64,000 nt of DNA from Rhodanobacter sp. L36 (GTDB lineage Bacteria > Pseudomonadota > Gammaproteobacteria > Xanthomonadales > Rhodanobacteraceae): assembly GCF_009765755.1 (NCBI RefSeq), contig NZ_LMUV01000011.1, forward strand, positions 597,575 through 661,574. The letters are read 5' to 3'. Each line of letters opens with the position of its first letter. The stretch's first letter is position 1. Made by a program: the position numbers and the translations under genes. The notes beneath the pieces are model-generated. The model saw nothing but the letters and a program-made list of their open reading frames with translations, searched no databases and was not told where the DNA came from. Below, piece by piece: positions 13,812 through 24,166 of this stretch.

Positions 13812-14468
13812 ATGAAACGTTTCTTGTTTGTTCTCGCCAGCCTGATGCTGTCGTGTTCGCTGAATGCCATGGCTGCCGGTCCCGCGCGCGCAAAGCTCGA
13901 TGCTTTTGCGACGAACCTGCACTCGCTGACCGGGCACTTCAGCCAGTCGCTCGCCGACGTTAACGGTCACACCAGCCAGACCAGTTCCGGCACGCTCGCG
14001 CTGGAAGCACCTCGGCAATTTCGATGGGATACCGCGACTCCGTACAAGCAGACCATCGTGGCCGACGGCAGCCGCGTGTGGACCTACGATCCCGAGCTCG
14101 AGCAAGTCACGGTGCGCGTGCAAAGCACCGAGGAAACGCACAGCCCGCTGACCGTGCTGACCGACGTCAAACAGCTCGATCGGAACTTCAAGGTGAGCGA
14201 GCAGGGCGAACGCGACGGACTCGTGTGGTTGCGCCTGACGTCCACCGACAAGGATCCGCAGTTCGATCACGCCGATCTCGGATTCGACGCGAACGGCCTG
14301 GCCCGCATGACGTTTCGCGATCAACTGGGGTCGATCACCGACATCCGTTTCTCGGCGTGGCAACGCAACGTTGCGCTACCCGCAGGCACCTTCGATTTCG
14401 TGCCGCCCAAAGGTGCCGACGTGATCGGCGATGTACCGGTGATCACCACGCAGCCGTTGAAAGACTGA
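13812..14468 (+). CDS. lolA: Outer-membrane lipoprotein carrier protein LolA
   Basis: LolA is the periplasmic chaperone that carries lipoproteins from LolCDE to LolB. A signal peptide (MKRFLFVLASLMLSCSLNAMA) precedes the mature domain with HSLTGHFSQSLADVNG, SGTLALEAPRQFRWDTATPY, RVWTYDPELEQVTVR and the C-terminal KGADVIGD. The length of 218 aa is normal. It follows ftsK by 79 bp. The usual ftsK-lolA-rarA order is interrupted here by four inserted genes before rarA. Confidence 0.95.
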   Translation: MKRFLFVLASLMLSCSLNAMAAGPARAKLDAFATNLHSLTGHFSQSLADVNGHTSQTSSGTLALEAPRQFRWDTATPYKQTIVADGSRVWTYDPELEQVTVRVQSTEETHSPLTVLTDVKQLDRNFKVSEQGERDGLVWLRLTSTDKDPQFDHADLGFDANGLARMTFRDQLGSITDIRFSAWQRNVALPAGTFDFVPPKGADVIGDVPVITTQPLKD

Positions 14469-14475
14469 CCACGCA

Positions 14476-15168
14476 ATGCCCGTCCTGCGCCAGCTACCCG
14501 TATGGGCCTGGATCGGCGGCGGCATACTGGCGTTCATTGCAGGACTCATCAATGCCGCGGGTTACATGGGCTTTCGGCATCAGTCGATCACCAACCTGAC
14601 CGGCTCCACCAGTCTGCTGGGCGTGGCGCTGGGTACTGCCGACCACAACGAGGCCTGGCATTGGGCATTTTCGATCGGCGCATTCGTGCTTGGCGCGATT
14701 TTCAGTGGACTGATCGTGCAGCAGCGTACGTTGAAGCTCGGCCGTCGCTACGGCGCGGCGCTGGTGCTCGAATCGCTGTTGCTGTTCGGCGCAGTGCCGC
14801 TGCTCGATGCGGGAAATTCGACGGGTTTGTATCTCGCTTCGATGGCGGCGGGTTTGCAAAACGGCATGGCCAGCACCTATAGCGGCATGGTCTTTCGAAC
14901 CACGCACGTCTCGGGCATGTTCACCGACCTGGGTATCTATATCGGCCAGCGCCTGCGCGGCCTGCAGGTGGATACGCTGCGTATCCGCGTCTGCGTGCTG
15001 GTGATCGGCACATTTTTGCTTGGCAGTGTCACCGGTGCATGGCTGTTCCGATTGCTGCAGGAACGCAGCTTGCTGATACCGGCAGCGCTGACCGGACTGT
15101 GCGGCGCGGGCTATGGCCTTTATTGCCAGTACCAACGAAAGACTGATACGGGCATCGGCACGACCTGA
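14476..15168 (+). CDS. DUF1275 family (YoaK-type) membrane protein
   Basis: A 230-aa inner-membrane protein with about six hydrophobic helices and the DUF1275/YoaK pattern: AGLINAAGYMGF, TNLTGSTSLLGVALG, ASMAAGLQNGMASTYSGMVFRTTHVSGMFTDLGIYIG. The function of the family is unknown, although a transport role is often suggested. It starts 8 bp after lolA and is probably co-transcribed with it. Confidence 0.88.
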   Translation: MPVLRQLPVWAWIGGGILAFIAGLINAAGYMGFRHQSITNLTGSTSLLGVALGTADHNEAWHWAFSIGAFVLGAIFSGLIVQQRTLKLGRRYGAALVLESLLLFGAVPLLDAGNSTGLYLASMAAGLQNGMASTYSGMVFRTTHVSGMFTDLGIYIGQRLRGLQVDTLRIRVCVLVIGTFLLGSVTGAWLFRLLQERSLLIPAALTGLCGAGYGLYCQYQRKTDTGIGTT

Positions 15169-15275
15169 CTCGCGCAGCGTGCCGTGCATGATTTTGCGAA
15201 GCGAACGGTCCATGCCAAACTCATTGGCGAGCTTGCACCGACTGTGTGGTTGGCAAGCGTAGCCAGGGAGAGCAC

Positions 15276-18014
15276 ATGTACATCGTCTGGGCGCTGGTGG
15301 GGCTGGCGCTGTTTTCCATTTTCGGAGGGACCGACCGCTATCTGTTTGGCGCGGCGGTGGGATTGGTGCTGGGCTTGCTGTGGGCGAGACAGTCGAGGCT
15401 GCGGCGTGAGCTCGCAAAACTTCGGGAGCAGCTCGATTCGTTGAGCAAACCGGCAAGCACAACAAAGCGAGAATCCAGCGCCGCGAACGCGGCTTCGTGG
15501 GGGCCGCTGACAATTTCATCCACTTCCGCATCCAACGACGAAGCGGCGCGCGTGAAGGCTGTCGTCGATTCCGACATGCCACCGTCGACAGCGACTGCAC
15601 CGTCCGCACCGCCGCGTCCGGCTGTTTCAGCGCCGGTGATTGCCGCTGCGGCACCGCCGCGCGGGCCGGGTTTTGCGGAGTTGGCGATCGTGCGGATCAA
15701 GCGCTGGTTCACGGAAGGCAACGTGCCGGTGAAGATCGGCATGCTGGTGTTGTTTTTCGGCGTGGCGGCGTTGTTGAAGTACGCGTCGGATACCGGCCTG
15801 CTCACGTTGCCGATCGGGTTGCGCGTGGCGCTGGTCGCACTGGCTGCCATCGCCGCGTTGGCGTTCGGTTGGCGGCAACGCGATGCGCGGCGCGTGTTCG
15901 GGTTGTCGCTGCAGGGCGGTGCGATCGGCGTACTGCTGATCACCGTATTCGCAGCATTCCGCCTGTATCACCTGTTGCCGGCGACGGCAGCGTTCGCAAT
16001 GCTGGTAATACTCGTCGCGGGTATCGGCATCCTGGCGGTGTTGCAGGATGCATTGGCGCTGGCGGTGCTCGGGTTGCTCGCGGGGTTTCTCGCGCCGATC
16101 CTGGTGTCGACGGGGCAGGGCAGCCATGTCGCGTTGTTCACCTATTACGCCGTACTCAATGTGGCGATTCTCGGCATCGCGTGGAAGCGTTCGTGGCGGG
16201 TGCTGAATCTGCTCGGTTTCGTTGCGACGTTTGGCATCGGCACCGCATGGGGCGTGTTGAAGTACCGGCCCGAATTATTCGCGAGCACCGAACCGTTCCT
16301 GATCCTCAATTTCCTGTTCTATCTCGCCATTCCGCTGTTGTATTTGTTGCGCGCGCCACTGGATCGCCGGCGGGTGATCGATGGCTGCCTGCTTTTCGGC
16401 AATCCGCTGGTGAGCCTGCTGTTGCAGGCAGCGCTGCTGCACTGGCGTGGGCGTCCGCTTGCCATGTCGGCGCTGGCGGTCGCGGCGATTTACGTGGTCG
16501 TGGCGTGGAGCATTCGCAAGCAGGGTGGCATGGGCTTGTTGCGCGATGCCTGGGCAGTACTCGCGATCGCATTCGCCACAATCGCGGTGCCGTTGGCGTT
16601 GAGTGCACAACTCACCGGCAGCCTCTTCGCGCTCGAAGGCGCAGGTCTGATCTGGCTTGGGTTGCGCCAGCAACGCCGGCTGTCGCGCTGGAGCGGTTTC
16701 GCGTTGCAGATGTTCGCCGCCATCGCGCTCGTCATCGGCACTGTCGGAAATGATCACGCGTTGACCATCGCTTGGCTCGATCGCGATGTCATCGGCTCTC
16801 TGCTGCTGGCGGCCGGTGCCTTTGCAAGTTGCACGTTCTACGCGCGACTCGGCAGTGACGCGTTGATGCAACGGATCGCTGCGGTGTTTCTTTATGTTTG
16901 GGGGCTGTGCTGGTGGCTCGGTGCGATGGCCGTCGAGATCGATCGTCATCTGTCAGCCCGCACCGAAATCGCAGGCTTCCTCACGTTGTTTGCGTTCACT
17001 GCATGGGCGAGCGCCGAGGTGACGAATCGCGGGTGGCATCGCGAACTCGGCGCAGTGGTCGCGTTCACCGCGCCGGTGTTTTTTTTCCTGATGTTGCCAC
17101 TGCTCACCTGGAACTGGCTTGTGCAACAGCCGCCGCTCTGGGGGTGGAACGCTGTCGTCGTGATAGCCAGCGCGCTGCTCGGCTGGCGAACCCTGGTGTG
17201 CCTCCGCACGCGACCTATCGCGGCACTGCTCACGCAGCTTGGCTGGTGGTGGCGATGGTTGCTGGTGGCCTGCAGTGCGATCGGCGTTTTTTTCGCCGGC
17301 AGTCGCTGGCTGTCGGATGACTGGCACATCGTTCTCGTGCTGGTGCCTGTCTGCACGCTGTCCTGGATCACGCTGACGCGTCCACGCTGGATCGCACCGC
17401 CATTGCGGGAACTTCTATCGCAGCTACGACCGTCTTTGTTGTATTCGCTGCTTGGCGTGCTTGGCGTTTCATGGCTGGCAGCGTTGTTTTTCGCCGGAGA
17501 CACCACGCCGTTGCATTACCTGCCGTTGCTCAATCCGGTCGAGTTGTTGTTGCTGGTGATTTTGATGTGCTTGGCGCGTTGGCTGATCGATGCATCCACG
17601 CCGGCATGGATACGCCGCCAGCGACCCATCGTGCTGGGTTTGCTGGGCATGGCCTTCGTGACCAGCACCACGTTGCGGACGGTGCATCAATGGGGCGGCG
17701 TGCCATGGAATGACGCGCTGAACGATTCGAGCCTGGCGCAGATGTCGCTCACTGTGGTGTGGAGCGTGGTCGGTTTGCTGGCATGGGTTTGGGGATCGCG
17801 TCGCAGCCAGCGACTCGTGTGGCTGGCGGGTGCCGTCACCATGGCGGTCGTACTGGCGAAACTGCTGCTGGTCGATCGTGACCATCTGGGCAATCTGTTC
17901 GGCATCGCCTCGTTCATCGCCTACGGGCTGCTGTGCACGCTCATCGGATATCTCGCGCCGGCACCGCCGAAACATTCTCATCCAACCCTTCCGGAAACCG
18001 CTGATGCGTCCTGA
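15276..18014 (+). CDS. DUF2339 family polytopic membrane protein
   Basis: A 912-aa protein, nearly all hydrophobic, with an N-terminal membrane segment and a Lys/Glu-rich stretch (LRRELAKLREQLDSLSK) that may form a coiled coil. A Ser/Ala/Pro linker leads to FAELAIVRIKRWFTEGNVPVKIG, which begins a domain of over 20 predicted helices. That start sequence is the DUF2339 signature. The start MYIVWALVG at 15276 has an AGGGAG ribosome-binding site about 7 bp upstream. Its stop overlaps the start of the DUF3999 gene by 11 bp, so the two are coupled. This pairing recurs in related genomes, which suggests a joint but unknown envelope function. Confidence 0.85.
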   Translation: MYIVWALVGLALFSIFGGTDRYLFGAAVGLVLGLLWARQSRLRRELAKLREQLDSLSKPASTTKRESSAANAASWGPLTISSTSASNDEAARVKAVVDSDMPPSTATAPSAPPRPAVSAPVIAAAAPPRGPGFAELAIVRIKRWFTEGNVPVKIGMLVLFFGVAALLKYASDTGLLTLPIGLRVALVALAAIAALAFGWRQRDARRVFGLSLQGGAIGVLLITVFAAFRLYHLLPATAAFAMLVILVAGIGILAVLQDALALAVLGLLAGFLAPILVSTGQGSHVALFTYYAVLNVAILGIAWKRSWRVLNLLGFVATFGIGTAWGVLKYRPELFASTEPFLILNFLFYLAIPLLYLLRAPLDRRRVIDGCLLFGNPLVSLLLQAALLHWRGRPLAMSALAVAAIYVVVAWSIRKQGGMGLLRDAWAVLAIAFATIAVPLALSAQLTGSLFALEGAGLIWLGLRQQRRLSRWSGFALQMFAAIALVIGTVGNDHALTIAWLDRDVIGSLLLAAGAFASCTFYARLGSDALMQRIAAVFLYVWGLCWWLGAMAVEIDRHLSARTEIAGFLTLFAFTAWASAEVTNRGWHRELGAVVAFTAPVFFFLMLPLLTWNWLVQQPPLWGWNAVVVIASALLGWRTLVCLRTRPIAALLTQLGWWWRWLLVACSAIGVFFAGSRWLSDDWHIVLVLVPVCTLSWITLTRPRWIAPPLRELLSQLRPSLLYSLLGVLGVSWLAALFFAGDTTPLHYLPLLNPVELLLLVILMCLARWLIDASTPAWIRRQRPIVLGLLGMAFVTSTTLRTVHQWGGVPWNDALNDSSLAQMSLTVVWSVVGLLAWVWGSRRSQRLVWLAGAVTMAVVLAKLLLVDRDHLGNLFGIASFIAYGLLCTLIGYLAPAPPKHSHPTLPETADAS

Positions 18015-19416
18015 TCATTCTTCGTGGAACTTGCGGCCGCTGAATCGCCGCGTGTTGATCGCACTCGCCTTGCTACTGCCGGTTTGTGCCGCAGCAGTGA
18101 CGCCCAGCGATTACGCCTATCGTTTCGCATTGCAAACCAAAGGCAACAGCGAAGCATGGCGCGTGGAACTGACGCCCGCGGTATATGCCGTAAGTCGGCG
18201 CGATGCGGATCTGCACGATCTGGTGGTGGTCAATGCACAGGGACGCGAAGTGCCGTTCGCATCATTGCCTGTCACAGCGCCGATGGCGCATCCCTATGCT
18301 TTGAAAGCCCACCTGCTGCCGCTGCCGGCGGATGCCGCACACCCCGATGACGTTCGCGTGCAACGCAACGCGAATGGCGACATCGTGATCGATCAGTCGC
18401 GAGGCAACGTCGCCGAAAAACCCACGCAGTGGCTGGTCGACGCCAAGCGCGAGGTGAGTCTCGAAAGCATCGAATTCGATGCATCGGCGCTGACGCAAGA
18501 CCTGCGCATCCATCTCGCCGTGGATTCGAGTAACGACCTGCAGCAGTGGGAAAACCGCAGCGACGACACCGAGATCGTCAGCATCAAGCGCGGCGACGAT
18601 GCGGTAGAACAGAACAAAATAAGCATCAGTGGTGAGCCCGCGCGCTATTACCGCTTGCGCCTCATCGACGGCAACGCACCGTGGGATAGCACGCAAACAC
18701 CTTTGGTGAACCTCGCCGGCAGTTTCATCGATGCCGCTGCGGATGGTGCAGCCTCTCGCCAATGGCAAACATTGAAGGCGCAAGCTACCAGCAAGTCGGC
18801 TTCCGGCGGTACGGATTACGACTATCAACTGCCAGCGACACTGCCTGTGGAAGCAGCACGCGTGATACTCGCTGGTGCCAACACCGTCGCGCGTTTCGTA
18901 CTCACGACGCACGATGCAGAAGGCGCAGCGGATGCGTCGCTGGCCACGATAACCGCCGTGCAGGCCGGTCACTCTGCGAACGACGCCAGGGTTGATACTT
19001 TCGATGCCATTCGCGTGCAGCATCTGCGCTTGCATACCGATACACCACTGGCACAGGCGCCTGCGCTCGCTGTGGGCTGGCATCCGGACACGTTGGTATT
19101 TCTGGCCGAAGGCGCGGGTCCTTACAGTTTGCTGGTGGGCAGCTACGCCGCGCGACGTGGCGATTATCCAGTCGATGCTGCACTGGAAAAGATGCGTCCC
19201 GCGGATGCCGGCGGTGATTGGCAACCGCCGCAAGCGATGCTGGGCGAACGAAGCGATGCTGGCGGCGCAGCAGCCCTGCTCGCACCCAAAGTGCCTTACG
19301 ACTGGACGAAGCCGTTGTTGTGGATTGTGCTGGTCGGCGGAGCACTGCTGGTGGCCGGCATGGCACTCAGCCTGCTTCGGCAATCGAAGCGCGACGACGA
19401 CAACGCAGCCGGTTGA
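18004..19416 (+). CDS. DUF3999 family exported/membrane protein
   Basis: A 470-aa protein with an N-terminal signal or anchor (RRVLIALALLLPVCAAAVTP) followed by a large extracytoplasmic beta-rich region starting YAYRFALQTKGNSEAWRVEL. A C-terminal transmembrane helix (PLLWIVLVGGALLVAGMALSL) ends in a short charged tail. This matches the DUF3999 architecture. ATG 18004 lies inside the end of the DUF2339 gene, indicating translational coupling. The function is unknown; a partnership with the DUF2339 protein is inferred from position. Confidence 0.83.
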   Translation: MRPDHSSWNLRPLNRRVLIALALLLPVCAAAVTPSDYAYRFALQTKGNSEAWRVELTPAVYAVSRRDADLHDLVVVNAQGREVPFASLPVTAPMAHPYALKAHLLPLPADAAHPDDVRVQRNANGDIVIDQSRGNVAEKPTQWLVDAKREVSLESIEFDASALTQDLRIHLAVDSSNDLQQWENRSDDTEIVSIKRGDDAVEQNKISISGEPARYYRLRLIDGNAPWDSTQTPLVNLAGSFIDAAADGAASRQWQTLKAQATSKSASGGTDYDYQLPATLPVEAARVILAGANTVARFVLTTHDAEGAADASLATITAVQAGHSANDARVDTFDAIRVQHLRLHTDTPLAQAPALAVGWHPDTLVFLAEGAGPYSLLVGSYAARRGDYPVDAALEKMRPADAGGDWQPPQAMLGERSDAGGAAALLAPKVPYDWTKPLLWIVLVGGALLVAGMALSLLRQSKRDDDNAAG

Positions 19417-19425
19417 ATTGCTGGC

Positions 19426-22400
19426 TCAGCTCGCCGCAACACAGCGGTTGCGGCCGTTGCGCTTGGCTTCGTAGAGCGCCTTGTCTGCGCGCGAAAGCCA
19501 TTGCTCGACGGATTCGTCGGCCCGCAGCAAGGCCACGCCGATGCTGACGGTCACGTTAATCCGTCGACCCTCGTGCATGACCACTGCGACAACCAGAGCA
19601 TCGCGAATGCGCTCCACGGTTTCCATTGCGTTGACCAGCCGCGTGCGTGGCAGGCAGAGAACAAACTCTTCGCCACCGTAGCGACCCACGAGATCGCCCT
19701 GCCGGCAATGCCGCTTGATCACCTCGATCGCGGCGCGGATCACGGTGTCGCCCGCAAGGTGCCCATGCGTGTCGTTGATCTGCTTGAAGCGATCCAGATC
19801 GAACAACGCGATGCAGATCGGGCCATCGCCTGCCATTTCACGTTCGCCGCTGGCCAGTTCGAGGAATCGACGACGGTTGTAAGCACCCGTGAGGCCATCG
19901 GTGCCAGCCAGTTCATCCAGGCGCTGATTCGCCGTGCGCAGATCGCGGGTCTGGTCATCGATGGTGAGTTGCATTCGCTTGGCCTGGCGGCGCAAGTACA
20001 GCGTGCGCAAATGCACCAGCACAGCCATGATCACCAGCAACAACAAAATCGCCACCAGGCGCGCGGCGATCGTTTCGTACCAGCGCGGGTTGACCCTCAC
20101 GGTCAGGCTCGTTTCCACCGTGTGCGCGTTCATGCCGCGCGTGATTGCGCGCAGTTGCAGTCGATAATTGCCGTGGGGCAGGTTGGTATAGATCGCGCTG
20201 GGCAGGCTGCCTTTGGAAACATCCGTCCAGCTTTCGTCGAGGCCGTCCATGCGATAGCTGTAGGACGTTTCCATCGGTGATTTATAGTCGAGCAACGAGA
20301 AGTCCACGCGCAGATTCCGGCTGCGCGAGTCGAGCGTGAACACTTCGCCGTTGCCGGGCAGTTTGCCGAACGCCATCGGCGTGCCATTGAGCACGGCCTG
20401 CGTGATCGCCAGCGGCGCTTCGTCAAGTTTTGGCGGTTGCCAGTGCGGACGAATGACCGTCAACCCGCCGAGGCCTCCGAACATCAACTCGCCGCCGGGT
20501 GCTCGCGCCGCGGCAGTGTGGATATAGCTAAGGATATGCAAGCCGTCGCGCGTGCCTAGGTTCTGCACTACGTGTGAGCTGGCGTCCACTTTGGCGATGT
20601 CGTTGGACAAGCTTGCCCACACTTGCCCGCGATCGTCGGCAAGCACTGCGTTGACCTTGGCGCTGGCCAGCCCTTCCGCGAGACCCACCGTTTCAAAGCG
20701 ATACGGATGACCGGCTACAGGCTGCTCGATGACACCGAGGCCACCGTAAGTGCTGACCCACACGCGGCCTTGCGGGTCGCTGGCGATCGAGCCGACGTAA
20801 TCCTGCGGCAGGCTGGTCGGATCGTCCGCGCGATGACGAAGATTGTTGAAGCCGTTGTCCTTGCCGATGTCGTCGGTGATGCTGATGCCATGAATCGTGC
20901 CGATCCACCACGCGTTCCGGATTCGCGCGATTTGCCGCACGGTGTTGCTGGAAAGGCTGGTTGGATCGGCTGGTATGTTGCTGAAATGAGACAGCGCGTG
21001 GCTGCGCGTGTCGTAGCGATAGATGCCGTTGTATGTGCCCACGAGCATGTTCGCGCCATTGGGCTGCAGGCTCAGCACCGGCTGATCGTCCAGACCCGGC
21101 ACGATGGAATCTTGTATGGCCAGCGTGTCCGGATCGACACGCGCCAGGCCCTGCGTGCCGACCCAGATCGCATGGTCATCGCCCTCGGCGAAAGCCTGCA
21201 CATCACGATGTGACTGCGTATGGCCCAGGCGCAGGTGGCGCATGGTGCCGGAAGCCAAGTCGATCATGTCGATGTGACCGGCACCGAGGCCGAGCCAGAT
21301 GCGCTGGCGCGAATCCACGAAGATGCCATGCACGTTCGTGTCCGAGAGCGCGTGATCTTCCAGCGGTGAAGGGAGAATTGCGAATGCGGTGCGTGCGTTC
21401 GGGTCGCTGCGTGCAATGCCCAGGTCCGTCGCCGCCCAGATATTGCCGGCACGATCCTGCAACAGCGAGCGTACCGAATTGCCGGGAAGCGACGACGCCT
21501 TCGCGGGGTCGTGTTCGATCGTCCGCGTGTGATCGCTGCCCGGTGTAACTTCGATGATGCCGCCGCCGTCGGTGGCGATCCACATGCGGTTTTCGGAGGC
21601 CTCGAGAAAATCGCGCGTCGTCGCCTGTTGCGTGCCGCCGGGATTGCCGCTGTAACCGGGCACGGCGTGCCACTGGCCGCCGGTATCACGATAGGTCGCA
21701 CCAGCCTGACCGCTGCCGGCCCACACGCGATGTTCACGATCTTCGTACAGCGCCCAGATCTGGTTGTGCAGCACGGCGATCGATTCGTCGTCCGTCGAGG
21801 TCACCGGCACAAAAATCTTCGAGCCGGGTTTGCGCAGAAACAAGCCAGCGTTGTTGCCAAGCCAGAGGTTGCCTGCACGATCCTGCATCACACTGAAATT
21901 GCGCGGCGAAGTACCAGGGCCCGTGTCAACCAGTTCAATTTTTTCGGAATGCAGATCCAGATGATCCAGGCCTGAATCCGTGGCGATCCATACGCCGCCG
22001 GCGTGGTCGTCGGCGAGGCAATAGATCTTGCGATCGACTGTTCCGCCGATGCCGACCGGGTAGGGTTTGAAGGCGTTGTTCTGGGGATCGAATCGGACGA
22101 GTCCGCCGGCGTTTGTGCCGACCAGCAAACTTCCGTCGGGCAGCGCAAGCAGATTGCGCACATACGCATCGGGTGGCCCGGGCACGCCGGGGCCGCCCGT
22201 TTCGAACACCTGCATGCGGTATCCGTCGTATCGGACCAGGCCGCCCATGGTGCCGATCCAGATCAGCCCGCGGCGATCCTGCGTGACTGCGGTGGCGATG
22301 GAATGCGGCAGGCCTTCGGAGACGCCGATGGTGTCGAACCATGGGGAGTCGAACGGCGCCCATGGATCACCTGCTGGCGCAGCAGCGGCGCGCACATGGA

Positions 22401-22473
22401 GCACGCACAATAAACTCAACGCGAACGAGGCCAGCCAGGCGCGCCAGTCGGGTAGACGACTTCGGTGATTCAT
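19426..22473 (-). CDS. Diguanylate cyclase with periplasmic two-component-regulator propeller
   Basis: A 1015-aa sensor that would make c-di-GMP from two GTP. A signal/TM N-terminus is followed by about 650 residues of propeller repeats (for example GLIWIGTMGGLVRYDGY, GRVWVSTYGGLGVIE, NIWAATDLGIARSD), then a Y_Y_Y domain (YSYRMDGLDESW, YTNLPHGNYRLQLRA). One transmembrane helix (LVAILLLLVIMAVLVHL), a coiled coil and a C-terminal GGDEF domain follow, with GTDGLTGAYNRRRF and catalytic GGEEF. An inhibitory I-site RQGD lies exactly five residues before GGEEF, so product feedback inhibition is likely. The ligand is unknown. It ends 10 bp from the convergent DUF3999 gene. Confidence 0.93.
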   Translation of the reverse strand: MNHRSRLPDWRAWLASFALSLLCVLHVRAAAAPAGDPWAPFDSPWFDTIGVSEGLPHSIATAVTQDRRGLIWIGTMGGLVRYDGYRMQVFETGGPGVPGPPDAYVRNLLALPDGSLLVGTNAGGLVRFDPQNNAFKPYPVGIGGTVDRKIYCLADDHAGGVWIATDSGLDHLDLHSEKIELVDTGPGTSPRNFSVMQDRAGNLWLGNNAGLFLRKPGSKIFVPVTSTDDESIAVLHNQIWALYEDREHRVWAGSGQAGATYRDTGGQWHAVPGYSGNPGGTQQATTRDFLEASENRMWIATDGGGIIEVTPGSDHTRTIEHDPAKASSLPGNSVRSLLQDRAGNIWAATDLGIARSDPNARTAFAILPSPLEDHALSDTNVHGIFVDSRQRIWLGLGAGHIDMIDLASGTMRHLRLGHTQSHRDVQAFAEGDDHAIWVGTQGLARVDPDTLAIQDSIVPGLDDQPVLSLQPNGANMLVGTYNGIYRYDTRSHALSHFSNIPADPTSLSSNTVRQIARIRNAWWIGTIHGISITDDIGKDNGFNNLRHRADDPTSLPQDYVGSIASDPQGRVWVSTYGGLGVIEQPVAGHPYRFETVGLAEGLASAKVNAVLADDRGQVWASLSNDIAKVDASSHVVQNLGTRDGLHILSYIHTAAARAPGGELMFGGLGGLTVIRPHWQPPKLDEAPLAITQAVLNGTPMAFGKLPGNGEVFTLDSRSRNLRVDFSLLDYKSPMETSYSYRMDGLDESWTDVSKGSLPSAIYTNLPHGNYRLQLRAITRGMNAHTVETSLTVRVNPRWYETIAARLVAILLLLVIMAVLVHLRTLYLRRQAKRMQLTIDDQTRDLRTANQRLDELAGTDGLTGAYNRRRFLELASGEREMAGDGPICIALFDLDRFKQINDTHGHLAGDTVIRAAIEVIKRHCRQGDLVGRYGGEEFVLCLPRTRLVNAMETVERIRDALVVAVVMHEGRRINVTVSIGVALLRADESVEQWLSRADKALYEAKRNGRNRCVAAS

Positions 22474-22638
22474 GCGAAACGCAGCGCGCAGAAAAGATCG
22501 GCCGGACCATCAAAACGGATCGCCGATTCTGTATTCACGTGCTTGCTCGACGCCGCGGCTGCATTGGGATCGCATCATATCCGCAAGCTGCCTTGCAAGG
22601 TGAAAGGGTGTCGACAGGCCTTGCCGTATCATGGGCGC

Positions 22639-23976
22639 ATGCCACGCTCGACGACGCCAGCTGCGGATCTTTTCGCCGAACCCGATTCGCTGCGTCCGCT
22701 GGCCGAACGCATGCGTCCGCGCGGCCTCGACGAAATCGTCGGCCAGCGTCGTCTGGTGGGTGAGGACAAGGCGCTGCGTCGCGCGCTGGAGGCGGGCAAG
22801 ATTCACTCGATGGTGCTGTGGGGGCCGCCTGGCTGCGGCAAAACCACGCTGGCGCTGCTGGTGGCGAGATATGCCGATGCGGAATTTCGTGCGATTTCCG
22901 CGGTGCTTTCCGGTTTGCCCGATGTGCGCAAGGCGCTGGCCGAGGCGGAAGTTCACTTCGCGCAAGGCCGACGCACGGTGTTGTTCGTCGATGAGGTGCA
23001 CCGTTTCAACAAGACCCAGCAGGATGCTTTCCTGCCGCACATCGAGCGCGGCATCATCATCTTCATCGGCGCCACCACCGAAAACCCGTCGTTCGAGTTG
23101 AACTCCGCGCTGCTGTCGCGATGCCGTGTGCACGTGATGGAGCCGGTGTCGGTATCCGACATCGTGGCGGCACTCAAGCGCGCGTTAATGGATACCGAAC
23201 GCGGGCTGGGCGAACTGCAATTGCAGGTAAGCGATGAGTCGCTCGATTCGATCGCCCAGGCTGCCGATGGCGACGTGCGTCGTGCGCTGACCTTGCTGGA
23301 AATTGCCGGAGAACTGGCGGAAAACCGCTGCATCGACGACAGCACGCTCGCGCAGGTACTGGCCGATCGCACGCGACGTTTCGACAAGATGGGCGAGCAG
23401 TTCTACGACCAGATTTCAGCGCTGCATAAATCCGTGCGCTCGTCCGATCCCGATGCGGCGGTCTACTGGCTTTGTCGCATGCTCGATGGCGGCGTCGACC
23501 CGCTTTATCTCGCGCGCCGAATGACGCGCATGGCAGTGGAAGATGTCGGCCTGGCCGAACCGCGCGCATGGCGCATGGCGCTGGACGCGTGGGATACCTA
23601 TGAACGCCTCGGCAGTCCAGAAGGCGAACTCGGCCTGGCGCAGCTCGTCATCTGGCTGGCCATCGCGCCCAAGAGCAACGCCGCGTATGTCGCCTACAAC
23701 AAGGCACGCGCGGCCGTGCGCGACGGCGGCACGCTCGAAGTTCCCATGCACCTGCGCAACGCACCGACCAAACTGATGAAAGGCCTCGGCTACGGCAAGG
23801 GCTATCAATACGACCACGATGCCGAAGGTGGCGTAGCGCTGGATCAGCAATGTCTCCCCGACGCACTCGAAGGCAGCGTGTTCTATGAGCCTGTCGAGCG
23901 CGGACTGGAAGTGCAGCTGCGCGAGAAGCTGCTGGCCTTGCGCGAAGCACGCAGGCAGGCGCGCGGAAATTCCTAG
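22639..23976 (+). CDS. rarA: Replication-associated recombination protein A (MgsA/RarA AAA+ ATPase)
   Basis: RarA is a clamp-loader-like AAA+ ATPase that acts at stalled forks. Seen here are RPRGLDEIVGQ, Walker A LWGPPGCGKTTLA, Walker B RTVLFVDEVHRFNKTQQDA, sensor 1 FIGATTENPSFELNSALLSR and the C-terminal tetramerisation domain (LYLARRMTRMAVEDVGLA, YDHDAEGG). The length of 445 aa is normal. The start MPRSTTPAAD at 22639 is chosen. An open frame extends upstream without family similarity. A gene order of rarA followed closely by serS is common; here two extra loci sit between them. Confidence 0.96.
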   Translation: MPRSTTPAADLFAEPDSLRPLAERMRPRGLDEIVGQRRLVGEDKALRRALEAGKIHSMVLWGPPGCGKTTLALLVARYADAEFRAISAVLSGLPDVRKALAEAEVHFAQGRRTVLFVDEVHRFNKTQQDAFLPHIERGIIIFIGATTENPSFELNSALLSRCRVHVMEPVSVSDIVAALKRALMDTERGLGELQLQVSDESLDSIAQAADGDVRRALTLLEIAGELAENRCIDDSTLAQVLADRTRRFDKMGEQFYDQISALHKSVRSSDPDAAVYWLCRMLDGGVDPLYLARRMTRMAVEDVGLAEPRAWRMALDAWDTYERLGSPEGELGLAQLVIWLAIAPKSNAAYVAYNKARAAVRDGGTLEVPMHLRNAPTKLMKGLGYGKGYQYDHDAEGGVALDQQCLPDALEGSVFYEPVERGLEVQLREKLLALREARRQARGNS

Positions 23977-24166
23977 GCTGACGCGGGTCCTATCAGTGAC
24001 CTTGCTCAGGAAGGAGTTCCTTCTGGCAACACCGGGCGTCATGCAGCGATGCTTCGCGGCAGGCTCCTGGAACGTTCGCAACATCCCGATGCCCTTGGAC
24101 ACGCTAAGGAAAGCCAAGAAACGCAAACAGTCCGGCTAAAAAGTCGAACGCCGGACGGCAACGACC